From positions 3,804,611 through 3,868,610 of the forward strand of contig OZ246966.1 of assembly GCA_965232405.1 (NCBI GenBank): a stretch of DNA of 64,000 bases, in the 5' to 3' direction. The notes below the pieces were generated by a model. That model was not told the origin of the DNA. It ran no database searches and saw nothing but the letters and a program-made list of their open reading frames with translations. How positions within the stretch are numbered: the stretch's first letter is position 1; each line of letters begins with the position of its first letter. The DNA is from RCIO01 sp965232405. Lineage in GTDB: Bacteria > Pseudomonadota > Alphaproteobacteria > Rhizobiales > Rhizobiaceae. Shown here in pieces: positions 23,850 through 33,181 of the stretch. The position numbers were made by a program, and so were the translations under genes.

Positions 23850-24052
23850 CGGCCCGGCTGCCGCCAAAATCCAGCCTGCGCCACATTGCTGCCAGCTTCC
23901 AGCCGCAATCGGTTAACACGGTGCTAGGAATTTGATGCGATTGAATCAGGGTTGACGGGCCTCTGCCTGCCGAGCGGCGGGTACGAAGGTTCAAACCGCG
24001 TCTGGTTTGCTGTAGCGGTGATGAAATGAGGGGAATCGGGGACAGGACGGCG

Positions 24053-25378
24053 ATGCGTCTTTTTTCGCGCAAATTGCTGTCCAGAAGCTCCACACTGGCG
24101 GTTGTTGCTTCGGCAGCGGTCCTCGTGACCGCCTGCACCGGCGCGCCATCGATCAAGACCACCCTGAAGCCGACCAAGACCAACGAATATTTCGCCGAAT
24201 CCGAATACGGCGTGAAGGCCAGCCCGCGCGTGTCCAACAAGCGCTCGCGGCTACCGCGCGGCGGCGGCCGCGACATGGTCGGCAAGCCCTACAAAATCAA
24301 GGGTAAGTGGTACAAGCCGAAGGAAGAGCCGGGTTATGTCAAGGTCGGCTCCGCCTCCTGGTACGGCGACGCCTTTCACGGCCGCCTGACCGCCAATGGC
24401 GAAGTCTACGACATGACGCACCTGACGGCGGCACATCCGACCATGCCGCTGCCGAGTTACGCCCGCGTCACCAACCAGAAAAACGGTTCGTCCGTGGTTG
24501 TCCGCGTCAACGACCGTGGCCCGTTTGCGCATGGCCGCATCATCGATCTGTCCAAACGCGCCGCCGAAATGCTCGACTACAAGCATTCGGGCGTCGCCAA
24601 GGTGAAGGTGGAATATTTGGGCCGCGCTCCGCTGCACGGGCGCGATGACCAGTATTTGATGGCATCCTACAGTCCGGGCAAAGGCGCACCGTCGCGCATT
24701 CCGCAACCGCTTCCCGGTATCGACGACGGCCTGCCGAGCGGCGTGATGGTCGCCATGAACGGAACCACACCTGCAGCCGGCGGCGCCAGCCTGCGCCGTC
24801 GCAGCCTGTTTGACGCGCTTCCGGGCGGCCGCAACAACAGACGCACCGTGGTTGCGACGCAGCCGCCGGTGGTTGCTTCGGCGGCACCTGCGCGGTCATC
24901 GCGGCTTGCCAACGTTGTGACGGCCGCCGATCCGGTTCTTCCCTCGGTCGGCCCGTATATTCCCGAGCGCCCGCTGGGCGGCCTGGCTTCGGATGCCGAA
25001 CGCCTGGCGCTACCGCTGATGTCATATGCCGACCGCCGCGTCCGTCAGGCTGCATCGCCATTCGAGGCGATCGGCGCTTCCGATCTGAACGCCGACGATG
25101 TCGTTGCGTCGTGGAAACGCGCCAACGGCAATGCGACAGCCGCATATCCCACATCGGACTATCCCAGCGGATCCTATCTGGCGGCAGGCACGTTTCTGAC
25201 TGCCGAGGATGCAAGCGTCCGTGCCCGCCAACTGGATTTCCTCGGCGATATTCGCATCGTGCGCGACAGTGAGGCCTACTCCGTCGTCGTAAAAGCCGAA
25301 GATCATCTGCTCGACGCGCTGGCCAGCAAGGCCTGGCAGGCAGGCGCGACCGACGCATTTGTCGTGCGCAACCGATAA
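24053..25378 (+). CDS. rlpA: Septal ring lytic transglycosylase RlpA family lipoprotein
   Basis: About 441 residues. A lipoprotein signal ends in the lipobox VTAC (about residue 28). The double-psi barrel follows: GSASWYGDAFHGRLTANGEVYDM (shown in part) with the conserved SWYG and GEVYD, then VRVNDRGPF with the catalytic-site aspartate and ID LSKRAAEML. The last 70 residues are a SPOR-type peptidoglycan-binding repeat (YLAAGTFLTAEDASVRARQL). It cleaves or binds denuded glycan strands at the division site. ATG 24053 is chosen for the AGGA at the usual distance; ATG 24026 is possible. A DD-carboxypeptidase gene follows. Confidence 0.9.
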   Translation: MRLFSRKLLSRSSTLAVVASAAVLVTACTGAPSIKTTLKPTKTNEYFAESEYGVKASPRVSNKRSRLPRGGGRDMVGKPYKIKGKWYKPKEEPGYVKVGSASWYGDAFHGRLTANGEVYDMTHLTAAHPTMPLPSYARVTNQKNGSSVVVRVNDRGPFAHGRIIDLSKRAAEMLDYKHSGVAKVKVEYLGRAPLHGRDDQYLMASYSPGKGAPSRIPQPLPGIDDGLPSGVMVAMNGTTPAAGGASLRRRSLFDALPGGRNNRRTVVATQPPVVASAAPARSSRLANVVTAADPVLPSVGPYIPERPLGGLASDAERLALPLMSYADRRVRQAASPFEAIGASDLNADDVVASWKRANGNATAAYPTSDYPSGSYLAAGTFLTAEDASVRARQLDFLGDIRIVRDSEAYSVVVKAEDHLLDALASKAWQAGATDAFVVRNR

Positions 25379-25450
25379 CGCGTTGATTTCAAGTGGTTCC
25401 GGCTGCTAGCCTGAACGCATGAGTAATCGTTGCGTATCGTTGTTCCGGAC

Positions 25451-26617
25451 ATGAAGCGCCAGCCTTTGCCGCTTGCGGCCATCCTTGTCATTGTCTCGCT
25501 GTTTTCGCTTGCCTCGACACCGGCCAGCGCCCAGCTGTTCGACACCAAGGCCGGCCAGGCCTTCATGATCGATGCCGATACGGGCACGATCCTCTACGAG
25601 AAAAATCCTGACATCCCGATACCACCTGCATCGCTGGCCAAGCTGATGACGATGGAAGTGGTGTTCCACGCCATCAAGACAGGGCGCCTCACGCTTCAGG
25701 ACACGTTTCTCGTCAGTGAAAACGCATGGCGCACCGGCGGTGCATCATCCGGCGGATCGACCATGTTTGCCGAACTGGGATCCTCCATCTCGCTGGAAGA
25801 CCTGATCCAGGGCGTTATCGTGCAATCGGCCAATGACGGGTGCATCATCATCGCCGAGGGCATGGCGGGTTCGGAGGAACGATTCGCCGAACAGATGACG
25901 GAACGCGCACGCGCGCTCGGCATGACGCAGTCCGTCTTCAAGAATTCGACCGGCCTGCCGGCCGAGGGCCAGGTCGTCACCATTCGGGAGCTGGTCAAGC
26001 TGGCGCAGCACATCTGGCGCGAATACCCGGAATTCTACAAATATTACGGCCAGCGTGAATTCACCTGGAACGGGATCAGGCAATTCAACCGCAACCCGCT
26101 GCTGCGCATGGATATCGGGGCCGACGGGCTGAAGACCGGTTTCACCGAAGCATCGGGCTATGCGATCATCGGTTCGGTCAACCGCGACGGCAGACGCCTG
26201 TTCGTCGGAATGAGCGACATGGCGACCGAAAACGAACGTGCGGAGGAAAGCCGGCGCATGCTCGACTGGGGCATTCGTGCGTTCGAGAAGACGGAACTTT
26301 TCGAGGAAGGCGAGATTGTCGGTCAGGCCAAGACGTTCGGTGCAGAGCGGTCGTCGGTCGGGCTGCGCGCGGCCGGGCCGCTGTCGATATTCGTTCCGAT
26401 CACCAACCGCGACCGGCTGATAGCGCGCATCGTGTATCAGGGGCCGGTTCTGGCGCCGGTGGAGGAGGGCGCCGAACTCGGTGTTCTGCGGGTCTGGATT
26501 GGCGACACGCTGAGCCAGGAAACGCCGCTTTATGCAGCAGAAAGTGTCGGCAAGGGCAGCCTCTATCAGCGCGCGATGGACGCGATCGAGGAACTCGCCG
26601 TCGGCTGGATGCGCTGA
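25451..26617 (+). CDS. D-alanyl-D-alanine carboxypeptidase (penicillin-binding protein, S11 family)
   Basis: 388 residues with a cleavable signal peptide ending ASA/Q near residue 29. Active-site triad: SLAK in PPASLAKLM (about residue 60), SAND (about 120) and KTG in DGLKTGFTEASG (about 225). A C-terminal beta domain and an amphipathic tail (YQRAMDAIEELAVGWM) fit DacA/DacC-type membrane anchoring. It trims the terminal D-Ala from peptidoglycan stem peptides in the periplasm. ATG 25451 is used; an upstream TTG would only add seven residues. It sits between rlpA and tmk, the usual rhizobial order. Confidence 0.93.
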   Translation: MKRQPLPLAAILVIVSLFSLASTPASAQLFDTKAGQAFMIDADTGTILYEKNPDIPIPPASLAKLMTMEVVFHAIKTGRLTLQDTFLVSENAWRTGGASSGGSTMFAELGSSISLEDLIQGVIVQSANDGCIIIAEGMAGSEERFAEQMTERARALGMTQSVFKNSTGLPAEGQVVTIRELVKLAQHIWREYPEFYKYYGQREFTWNGIRQFNRNPLLRMDIGADGLKTGFTEASGYAIIGSVNRDGRRLFVGMSDMATENERAEESRRMLDWGIRAFEKTELFEEGEIVGQAKTFGAERSSVGLRAAGPLSIFVPITNRDRLIARIVYQGPVLAPVEEGAELGVLRVWIGDTLSQETPLYAAESVGKGSLYQRAMDAIEELAVGWMR

Positions 26618-26710
26618 ACAGCCAGCTTGCAATTCTTCACGCATCGACCCATTCAGGGCAGCGTTTTGATGGCCGGGCGAATCCGCCGGCCATGAATTGG
26701 GAATGGCGGA

Positions 26711-27394
26711 TTGGCGCGCGGGCATTTCATCAGCTTTGAAGGCGGGGAAGGGGTCGGGAAAACCACCCAGATCAAGCGCCTTGCCGAAGCGCTTCGCGGG
26801 ATGGGGCACGATGTGGTTGAAACCCGCGAGCCCGGCGGTTCGCCCGGGGCCGAAGCCGTGCGTCATGTCCTCCTGTCAGGTGCTGCCGAGGCGTTGGGGC
26901 CGAAGCTGGAAGCTGTTCTGTTTGCAGCCGCACGTTCCGACCACGTCGAAAACGTCATTCGCCCGGCGGTGGAGACCGGCAAGATAGTGCTGACCGACCG
27001 GTTTATGGATTCCTCGCGTGTCTATCAGGGAGTGACCGGCGGACTTGCGCCCGATTTCATGGCAGCTCTCGAGCGCGTAACGGTGAACGGCATGGTACCG
27101 GACCTCACGATCATGCTCGATATTGAACCGGAAGAGGGTCTGAGGCGGGCATCGGCCCGTCGCGCCTCCGGTGAGGCTGCCGACCGTTACGAGAAGGAGC
27201 AGGTGGACATTCACCGTCGCCGCCGCGACGCATTTCTCGAAATTGCAAAGGCCGAGCCGGAGCGGTGCGTGGTGATCGATGCCTCGGCGGATGAGGATAC
27301 CATCGCCGCGGCCGTGCTGGAGGCTGTGCGTGGCGCGATTGACTCCAATGGCAGCAGCAAGACGAAGGCCGGCAAGAAGGCGCGCCGGAAATGA
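26711..27394 (+). CDS. tmk: Thymidylate kinase
   Basis: 227 residues; phosphorylates dTMP to dTDP. P-loop FEGGEGVGKTTQ (about residue 9), the dTMP-binding REPGGSPGAE (about 39) and the DR motif in VLTDRFMDSSRVYQG (about 91). A lysine-rich tail (KTKAGKKARRK) ends the protein. The in-frame stop at 26693-26695 leaves no ATG before the P-loop, so the start is TTG 26711, giving the usual MARG beginning, with GGAATGGCGGA upstream. Overlaps holB by ATGA. Confidence 0.95.
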   Translation: MARGHFISFEGGEGVGKTTQIKRLAEALRGMGHDVVETREPGGSPGAEAVRHVLLSGAAEALGPKLEAVLFAAARSDHVENVIRPAVETGKIVLTDRFMDSSRVYQGVTGGLAPDFMAALERVTVNGMVPDLTIMLDIEPEEGLRRASARRASGEAADRYEKEQVDIHRRRRDAFLEIAKAEPERCVVIDASADEDTIAAAVLEAVRGAIDSNGSSKTKAGKKARRK

Positions 27395-28440
27395 CGGTCG
27401 AAGAACTAGCACCGCGCCAGCACGATTCCATCGACGGCGTGCCGGAGCCCGCCGAAAACCCGCTTTTGATCGGCCATGAACGGGCGGGCAGCAGTCTGGC
27501 ATCGGCATTCAAGGCCGGCCGCCTGCATCACGCCGTGCTGCTTGCAGGGTCATCTGGCATCGGCAAGGCGACATTTGCTTACCATCTCGCGCGCCATGTG
27601 CTTGCCGGGGTCGAGGCCGCACCTTCAGACGGGTTGTTACCCGCCGATCCGCAATCGCAGCTTTTTCGCTCCGTCGCGCAGGGAGCGCATCCGGGCGTCC
27701 TGCATCTCACACGACCGGCCAATGAGCGTACGAAGGGCTTCAAGACGGTCATCACCGTGGAGGAAATTCGCCGTGTCGGCCGCTTTCTGTCTATGTCGGC
27801 GCACGATGGCGGCTACCGTGTCGTGATCGTCGATCCGGCAGACGATCTCAATTCCAGTGCAGCCAACGCGCTTCTGAAAAATCTTGAGGAGCCGCCGGCG
27901 CGTACGCTTTTTGTGCTGATCGCTCATGTTCCCGGTAGACTGGTTCCCACTATTCGCTCCCGTTGCCAGCTGGTGCGGCTTGATCCGCTGTCGGAAGCCG
28001 AAATTCTGGAAGCGATGACCGGGCTCGGGCTTTCGCTCCCCGACGCCGCCGAGGCCCGTGCCGAGTTGGCGCAGCGGGCAGGGGGCAGCGTGCGCAATGC
28101 GATCCTGCTGACGGAATATGGCGGGTTGGAAATCGCAGCCACCATCGACAGGATACTGGCTCAGCAAACCTTCGATCTGGCGCTCGCCTCCAAGCTTGCC
28201 GATGCCGTGACGGCGCGCGACCAGACGATCCAGTTCGACATATTCAACGATCATCTGCTGGGTGCGGTTGCAACAAGCGCGGCGGATGGCGTTTCGTCGG
28301 GCGCCGCAGGCGCGCCTCATCGCGCCGAGACATGGAGCCGGTTGCGCGAGGATGTTGCGGCCACTGAAATTTACAATCTCGACAAGCGCCACCATGTCAT
28401 GACGACGCTCAGAAAGGCGCATGAAAGCCTGAATTCCTGA
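27391..28440 (+). CDS. holB: DNA polymerase III delta' subunit
   Basis: 349 residues of the clamp-loader delta' family. The N-terminal AAA+ domain contains HHAVLLAGSSGIGKATFAYH (a modified P-loop around residue 55), a DLNSSAANALLKNLEEPP sensor region (about 155) and the arginine segment PTIRSRCQ (about 188). It lacks a perfect Walker A as usual for delta'. It is coupled to tmk by an ATGA overlap, a widespread arrangement. It helps load the sliding clamp at replication forks. Confidence 0.93.
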   Translation: MTVEELAPRQHDSIDGVPEPAENPLLIGHERAGSSLASAFKAGRLHHAVLLAGSSGIGKATFAYHLARHVLAGVEAAPSDGLLPADPQSQLFRSVAQGAHPGVLHLTRPANERTKGFKTVITVEEIRRVGRFLSMSAHDGGYRVVIVDPADDLNSSAANALLKNLEEPPARTLFVLIAHVPGRLVPTIRSRCQLVRLDPLSEAEILEAMTGLGLSLPDAAEARAELAQRAGGSVRNAILLTEYGGLEIAATIDRILAQQTFDLALASKLADAVTARDQTIQFDIFNDHLLGAVATSAADGVSSGAAGAPHRAETWSRLREDVAATEIYNLDKRHHVMTTLRKAHESLNS

Positions 28441-28523
28441 GCGGTTTCCGGGATGGCCTTCGCCGTCGCGATGCGCTATCTGACCGCTTCCCGACCACCT
28501 GTATTGAAAGTGCCGACGCCGTC

Positions 28524-30074
28524 ATGGCCCGCGAGAAGTTCTACATCACAACGCCGATTTTCTACCCGAACGGCAAGCCGCATATCGGCCATGCTTATAC
28601 GGTGATTGCCACCGACGCACTGGCGCGTTTCCAGCGCCATGATGGCAAGGACGTGTTCTTTCTCACCGGGACCGACGAGCACGGCCTGAAGATGCAGCAG
28701 ACCGCCGACAAGGAAGGCGTGACTGCGCAGGAACTCGCAGACCGCAATTCGGCGATCTTTCGCGGCATGATCGAAGCCGTCGGTGGCTCGAACGACGATT
28801 TTATCCGCACCACCGAGGAACGCCACAAACGGGCCAGCCAGGCGATCTGGCAGCGCATGGCCGACAATGGCGACATCTTTCTGGATCGCTACAGCGGCTG
28901 GTACTCGGTGCGACAGGAAGGTTATTTCGACGAGAGCGAAACCACTGTCGGCGAGGACGGCGTGCGCCGCGAGCCGCTTGGCTCCGAGGTCGAGTGGAAC
29001 GAGGAAGAGACCTATTTCTTCCGGCTTTCCGCCTATCAGGACAGGCTGCTGGAACTCTATGAAAAGCAGCCCGACTTCATCGGCCCGGCCGAGCGGCGCA
29101 ACGAGGTCATCAGCTTCGTCAAATCCGGCTTGCGCGACCTCTCGATTTCACGCTCGACGTTCAAATGGGGCGTGCCGGTTCCGGGCGACGACAAGCATGT
29201 GATGTATGTCTGGGTGGACGCCCTGACCAACTACATCACTGCCGCCGGCTACCCCGACCCGGATGCGGCCAAATGGAGCTATTGGCCGGCCCAGCACATC
29301 ATCGGCAAGGACATCGTGCGCTTCCATGCGGTCTACTGGCCGGCATTTCTGATGTCGGCGGGGATCGAGCTGCCAAGCCGTGTCTACGCGCACGGATTCC
29401 TGTTCAACCGGGGCGAGAAAATGTCGAAGTCGGTCGGCAATGTGGTCGATCCATTTGCACTGATCGAACATTACGGGCTCGACCAGGTGCGCTACTTCTT
29501 CCTGCGCGAAGTGCCTTTCGGGCAGGACGGCAGCTACAGCCATGACGCAATCGTCAACCGCACAAATGCAGATCTCGCCAACGATCTCGGCAATCTTGCC
29601 CAACGCTCGCTGTCGATGATCGCGAAGAATTGCGGCGGCAAGGTCCCGACACCGGGTGAACTGCAGCCGCAGGACAAGTCCATACTGGACCAGGCGAGCA
29701 ATGCGCTGACCGAGGCGCGCAAGGCGATGGCCGAACAGGCGATCCATCAGGCGCTGACGGCCATTTTTGCCACTGTTGCCGAGGCCAATCGCTACTTCGC
29801 CGGCGAGGAACCATGGGCGCTGCGCAAGACCGATCCGGCCCGCATGGAAACCGTGCTGTGGACGACCATCGAGACCATCCGGCGCGTGGCGATCCTGTGC
29901 CAGCCCTACATTCCAGATTCGGCCGCCAAGCTTCTCGACCTGCTGGCAGTGAACGATACACAGCGCGACTTCGCGCATCTTGATGACGCATATGCGCTGG
30001 TGGCGGGTGCCGACCTGCCCGCACCCCAGCCTGTTTTCCCGCGCTATGTCGAGAAGGACGAAGAGCAGGGCTGA
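28524..30074 (+). CDS. metG: Methionine-tRNA ligase
   Basis: 516 residues, the short form without the C-terminal dimer/tRNA-binding extension. Class I signatures: PHIGHAYTVIATDALAR (HIGH at about residue 17) and GEKMSKSVGNVVDP (KMSKS at about 300). The zinc-knuckle cysteines of the long form are absent. The anticodon-binding helix bundle begins near residue 370. It lies between holB and tatD as in many Hyphomicrobiales. Essential for initiation and elongation. Confidence 0.96.
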   Translation: MAREKFYITTPIFYPNGKPHIGHAYTVIATDALARFQRHDGKDVFFLTGTDEHGLKMQQTADKEGVTAQELADRNSAIFRGMIEAVGGSNDDFIRTTEERHKRASQAIWQRMADNGDIFLDRYSGWYSVRQEGYFDESETTVGEDGVRREPLGSEVEWNEEETYFFRLSAYQDRLLELYEKQPDFIGPAERRNEVISFVKSGLRDLSISRSTFKWGVPVPGDDKHVMYVWVDALTNYITAAGYPDPDAAKWSYWPAQHIIGKDIVRFHAVYWPAFLMSAGIELPSRVYAHGFLFNRGEKMSKSVGNVVDPFALIEHYGLDQVRYFFLREVPFGQDGSYSHDAIVNRTNADLANDLGNLAQRSLSMIAKNCGGKVPTPGELQPQDKSILDQASNALTEARKAMAEQAIHQALTAIFATVAEANRYFAGEEPWALRKTDPARMETVLWTTIETIRRVAILCQPYIPDSAAKLLDLLAVNDTQRDFAHLDDAYALVAGADLPAPQPVFPRYVEKDEEQG

Positions 30075-30081
30075 CAAGACA

Positions 30082-30876
30082 ATGCTGATCGACAGCCACT
30101 GCCATCTCGATTTCCCGGATTTCGAGGAAGAACGCGACGCAATCGTTGCGCGCGCCGGAGCAACCGGCGTCGGCATCATGGTGACGATCTCGACCCGCAT
30201 CAGGAAGTTCGAGAGCATCAGGGCGATTGCCGAAACCTACCCAAACGTTTTCTGCTCGGTTGGCACCCATCCGCACAATGCCGGCGAGGAGGCCGGCATC
30301 GAGGCTAGCGAAATCATCAGTCTCGCCGAACACGCGAAGGTCGTGGCCATTGGCGAGGCCGGGCTCGACTATTTCTACGACAAGGCGCCGCGCGATACGC
30401 AGGCAACCGGGTTCCGCACCCACATTGCCGCTGCCCGCGAGACCGGTCTGCCGCTGGTGATCCACGCGCGTGACGCCGATGACGACGTGGCCGAAATCCT
30501 GCGCGACGAAACAGGGAAGGGGGCCTTTCCTTTCATCCTGCATTGTTTCTCGTCAGGTCGCGCTCTTGCCGAAACCGGCATCGAGCTCGGCGGCTACGTG
30601 TCGTTTTCGGGAATTCTGACATTCAAGAAATCGGAAGAGTTGCGGGCAATTGCGCGAGACCTGCCGCATGACCGGCTTCTGGTGGAAACCGACGCGCCCT
30701 ATCTCGCGCCAACGCCTTTTCGCGGCAAGCGCAACGAACCGGCATACGTGGCACATACCGCCGCCGTGCTTGCCGAAACGATTGGTGTCAGCAAAGCCGA
30801 AATCGCTGAAATAACAACGGAAAACGCGTTCCGCGTGTTTTCCCGCATGCCGCTTACTGCGGCAACGCATTCCTGA
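30082..30876 (+). CDS. TatD family metal-dependent hydrolase/deoxyribonuclease
   Basis: 264 residues with the full TatD metal site: DSHCHLD (about residue 4), AIGEAGLDYFYD (about 92), the histidine in PLVIHARDAD (about 130), LHCFSSG (about 155) and ETDAPYLAP (about 205). Members are 3'-5' exonucleases or general metallohydrolases. The start ATG 30082 is seven bases after the metG stop. An MBL-fold gene follows at 3 bases. The exact cellular substrate is not known. Confidence 0.92.
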   Translation: MLIDSHCHLDFPDFEEERDAIVARAGATGVGIMVTISTRIRKFESIRAIAETYPNVFCSVGTHPHNAGEEAGIEASEIISLAEHAKVVAIGEAGLDYFYDKAPRDTQATGFRTHIAAARETGLPLVIHARDADDDVAEILRDETGKGAFPFILHCFSSGRALAETGIELGGYVSFSGILTFKKSEELRAIARDLPHDRLLVETDAPYLAPTPFRGKRNEPAYVAHTAAVLAETIGVSKAEIAEITTENAFRVFSRMPLTAATHS

Positions 30877-30879
30877 CAC

Positions 30880-31707
30880 ATGTCTGACCGGCTGAGGCTC
30901 ACAGTACTGGGTTGCGGCTCGTCACCGGGCACGCCACGCATTACCGGCGACTGGGGCGCCTGCGATCCCACAAATCCGAAAAACCAGCGCCTGCGTGCGG
31001 CAGCTTTGTTTGAACGCATTTCAGATAGCGGCCGTACGACCGTCGCCATCGATACAGGGCCTGACTTCCGCACCCAGATGATCGCCGCTGGCGTCAGGAA
31101 GCTTGATGCTGTCGTCTATACGCATTCGCACGCAGACCACATTCACGGGATTGACGATCTACGTGGCTATTTCCTGGCGCAGCGCAAGCGCGTCAATATC
31201 TATGCGGACAACACAACGCTGACACGACTGCGCGAGAGCTTCCGCTACTGTTTCGAAACGCCGCCCGGCAGCCAGTATCCGCCGATTGTCGAATCCCATG
31301 TCATTGAACACAATAACGAATTCACGATTGACGGCGAGGGCGGTCCGATTACCTTCCGCCCGCTCCCGCAGCAACATGGCGACATCGTTTCCCTCGGCTA
31401 CCGCGTCGGTCCGCTGGCCTATTGCCCCGATGTGAGCGGCTTTCCGGACCGCACCGCTGCGCTGCTTGGCGGTCTCGAACTGCTGGTCATCGACGCCTTG
31501 CAGTACAAGCCGCATCCTTCCCATTTTTCACTGGACGAAGCACTGGAATGGATCGAGCGCCTGAAGCCGAAAAAAGCGCTGCTGACGCATATGCACATTC
31601 CGCTCGACTATGATGAAGTGATGCGCGAAACGCCTGACCACGTCGAACCAGCCTATGACGGCCAGTTCTTCGAAATCAAAATTCCTGCAATGGAGCCAGC
31701 GAAATGA
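30880..31707 (+). CDS. MBL-fold phosphodiesterase-like hydrolase (PhnP/RNase Z-related)
   Basis: 275 residues. The metal-binding signature THSHADHIHGIDDLR (about residue 87) and later ligands PLPQQHGD (about 167), CPDVSGFPD (about 188) and LLTHMHIPLDY (about 235) match the PhnP/RNase-Z subgroup, which cleaves cyclic or linear phosphodiesters. The N-terminal LGCGSSPGTPRI is also typical. It is coupled to tatD (3-base gap) and to the next gene (ATGA), a conserved trio. No phosphonate genes are nearby, so a C-P lyase role is unlikely. Confidence 0.9.
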   Translation: MSDRLRLTVLGCGSSPGTPRITGDWGACDPTNPKNQRLRAAALFERISDSGRTTVAIDTGPDFRTQMIAAGVRKLDAVVYTHSHADHIHGIDDLRGYFLAQRKRVNIYADNTTLTRLRESFRYCFETPPGSQYPPIVESHVIEHNNEFTIDGEGGPITFRPLPQQHGDIVSLGYRVGPLAYCPDVSGFPDRTAALLGGLELLVIDALQYKPHPSHFSLDEALEWIERLKPKKALLTHMHIPLDYDEVMRETPDHVEPAYDGQFFEIKIPAMEPAK

Positions 31708-32174
31708 GCAGCAGTGTCGAACGCGTGCGTGCAGCCGCAGAGGCCGCCGGACTGGCTATCGAGATACGCCGCATGGGAGCCTCGACACGCACCGCCGAGG
31801 AAGCTGCCGAACAATGCGGCTGCGCAGTCGACCAGATCGTGAAATCACTCATCTTCGAGGGCAAGGACGACGGCAAGCTCTATTTGTTCCTGTTGTCCGG
31901 CGCTTCGCGGCTCGACCTGCCCAAGGCGGCAACGGCAGCCGGCCAGGAGCTCAAACGTGCCGACCCACGCGATGTGCGCGAGCGCACCGGTTTTGCCATC
32001 GGCGGCGTTGCGCCGATCGGTTATGCGGAACCGCCACTGGTATTCGCCGACGCCAGCTTGACCGGGTTCAATCTGGTGTGGGCTGCAGCTGGCGCGCATG
32101 ACGCGGTGTTTTCGGCAGAGCCGAGCGCGCTGATCAAGGCTGCCGGTGCTGTTGTTGCAGATTTGGCTGAGTGA
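31704..32174 (+). CDS. YbaK/EbsC-type aminoacyl-tRNA deacylase
   Basis: 156 residues. The family core is seen as VDQIVKSLIFEGKDDGKLYL, with the conserved lysine (about residue 47), and the glycine-rich GFAIGGVAPIGY (about 98) followed by VFADASL. Members hydrolyse mischarged tRNAs such as Cys-tRNA(Pro) or Ala-tRNA(Pro). The subfamily cannot be assigned from the motifs. It is the last gene of the plus-strand run; the next gene is convergent, and the AT-rich gap 32,175-32,339 shows no clear terminator. Confidence 0.88.
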   Translation: MSSSVERVRAAAEAAGLAIEIRRMGASTRTAEEAAEQCGCAVDQIVKSLIFEGKDDGKLYLFLLSGASRLDLPKAATAAGQELKRADPRDVRERTGFAIGGVAPIGYAEPPLVFADASLTGFNLVWAAAGAHDAVFSAEPSALIKAAGAVVADLAE

Positions 32175-32339
32175 CTGGTCAGCGTTCTCACTTCACATAT
32201 CGGTCGTTACATATTGAAATAAATGGCTTTTCGCTGCCATCATCGCATAATTTCACACTAGCGAAAGTTCCATAATATATCTTATGCGACTTTTCTGTTC
32301 GCGCATGGCTGCCGCGGCTGAAAGGCTATCGCATGTCCC

Positions 32340-33104
32340 CTAGGACGACAGCCATGCATCGAGCAAGGACGCGAAGCGGCGCGGATCCTTCTCAGGCAGC
32401 ATGTGGTCCGCATCCTCCACAATGTTGAGCTGCGCACCGGGAATATTGCGTGCAACGGCACGCGAGGCGATCCTGAACAGCGGTCGCGTCTGGCGGCCAT
32501 GCGCCACCAAGACAGGAACCCTGATCTGCGCGAGAACATCGGCAGTGATGTTCGCCGGCGGCTGTCCGCCACCCATCAGCAGCGGCATGATGCGCGCGCT
32601 GGCGAGATACGCATCGCGACGCGGTGCCGAAAGCGCAGCAAAACAGCCCTCACCTCCTGAGCTATCGAAAAGCGCCTCGACGGCGCGTTCGGGTCCTCCA
32701 CTGTGCAAGGCAGCAACGATGGGCCCGAAGGCAATTCCGGCATCCGCGTTGAATGCGGCCATGTCATCCGTGTCAGTGAGATAGGTGCTGAGCCCGGGCT
32801 CATACAGAAATGCTTTGGAGATGAGTTCCGGGCGGCGCGACAGGGCATTAAGCACCACGTGCGTCGAATAGGACCATGCCGCGACAGGAAGGGCGTTTCC
32901 GCTGCCACAGCCCTCGAGCAGCGCTATCAACTGGTCGGTATGCGCGTCTGTGCCAAAATCTCCGGCATCTGCGTCCCAGGGCTCGCGACCGAACCAGCGC
33001 AAGGTCGGAGCCACGACGCTGACGTTATCGCCGAGCGCACTCTCGACCTGCTGCCAGAGTGTCCCGTCGCCGGGCGCGCCATGCAAAAGTACCAGCTTTC
33101 TCAA
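32340..33104 (-). CDS. Alpha/beta hydrolase
   Basis: 254 residues. LVLLHGAPGDGTLW near the N-terminus is the oxyanion-hole strand. The nucleophile elbow reads AWSYST (about residue 96), with the usual flanking glycines replaced, and the catalytic histidine is in EDADHMLPEKDP (about 231). The segment that normally holds the acid (GxxD after strand 6) reads HGRQTRP, so the aspartate is missing or shifted. The start is TTG 33104, since no in-frame ATG precedes the HG motif. Substrate unknown; esterase, lyase or non-enzymatic roles remain open. Confidence 0.8.
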   Translation of the reverse strand: MRKLVLLHGAPGDGTLWQQVESALGDNVSVVAPTLRWFGREPWDADAGDFGTDAHTDQLIALLEGCGSGNALPVAAWSYSTHVVLNALSRRPELISKAFLYEPGLSTYLTDTDDMAAFNADAGIAFGPIVAALHSGGPERAVEALFDSSGGEGCFAALSAPRRDAYLASARIMPLLMGGGQPPANITADVLAQIRVPVLVAHGRQTRPLFRIASRAVARNIPGAQLNIVEDADHMLPEKDPRRFASLLDAWLSS

Positions 33105-33181
33105 AAGTGTTTTCCATGAACGTGCTCTGGCTCGGCCGGTAGCACGACGTCCGAACCGTCTGCAATCCGGATAATTCCCGT

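Noticed and set aside
25745..26866. Long antisense open frame over the DD-carboxypeptidase and tmk
   Set aside because: No recognisable domain; both plus-strand genes have complete active-site motifs.
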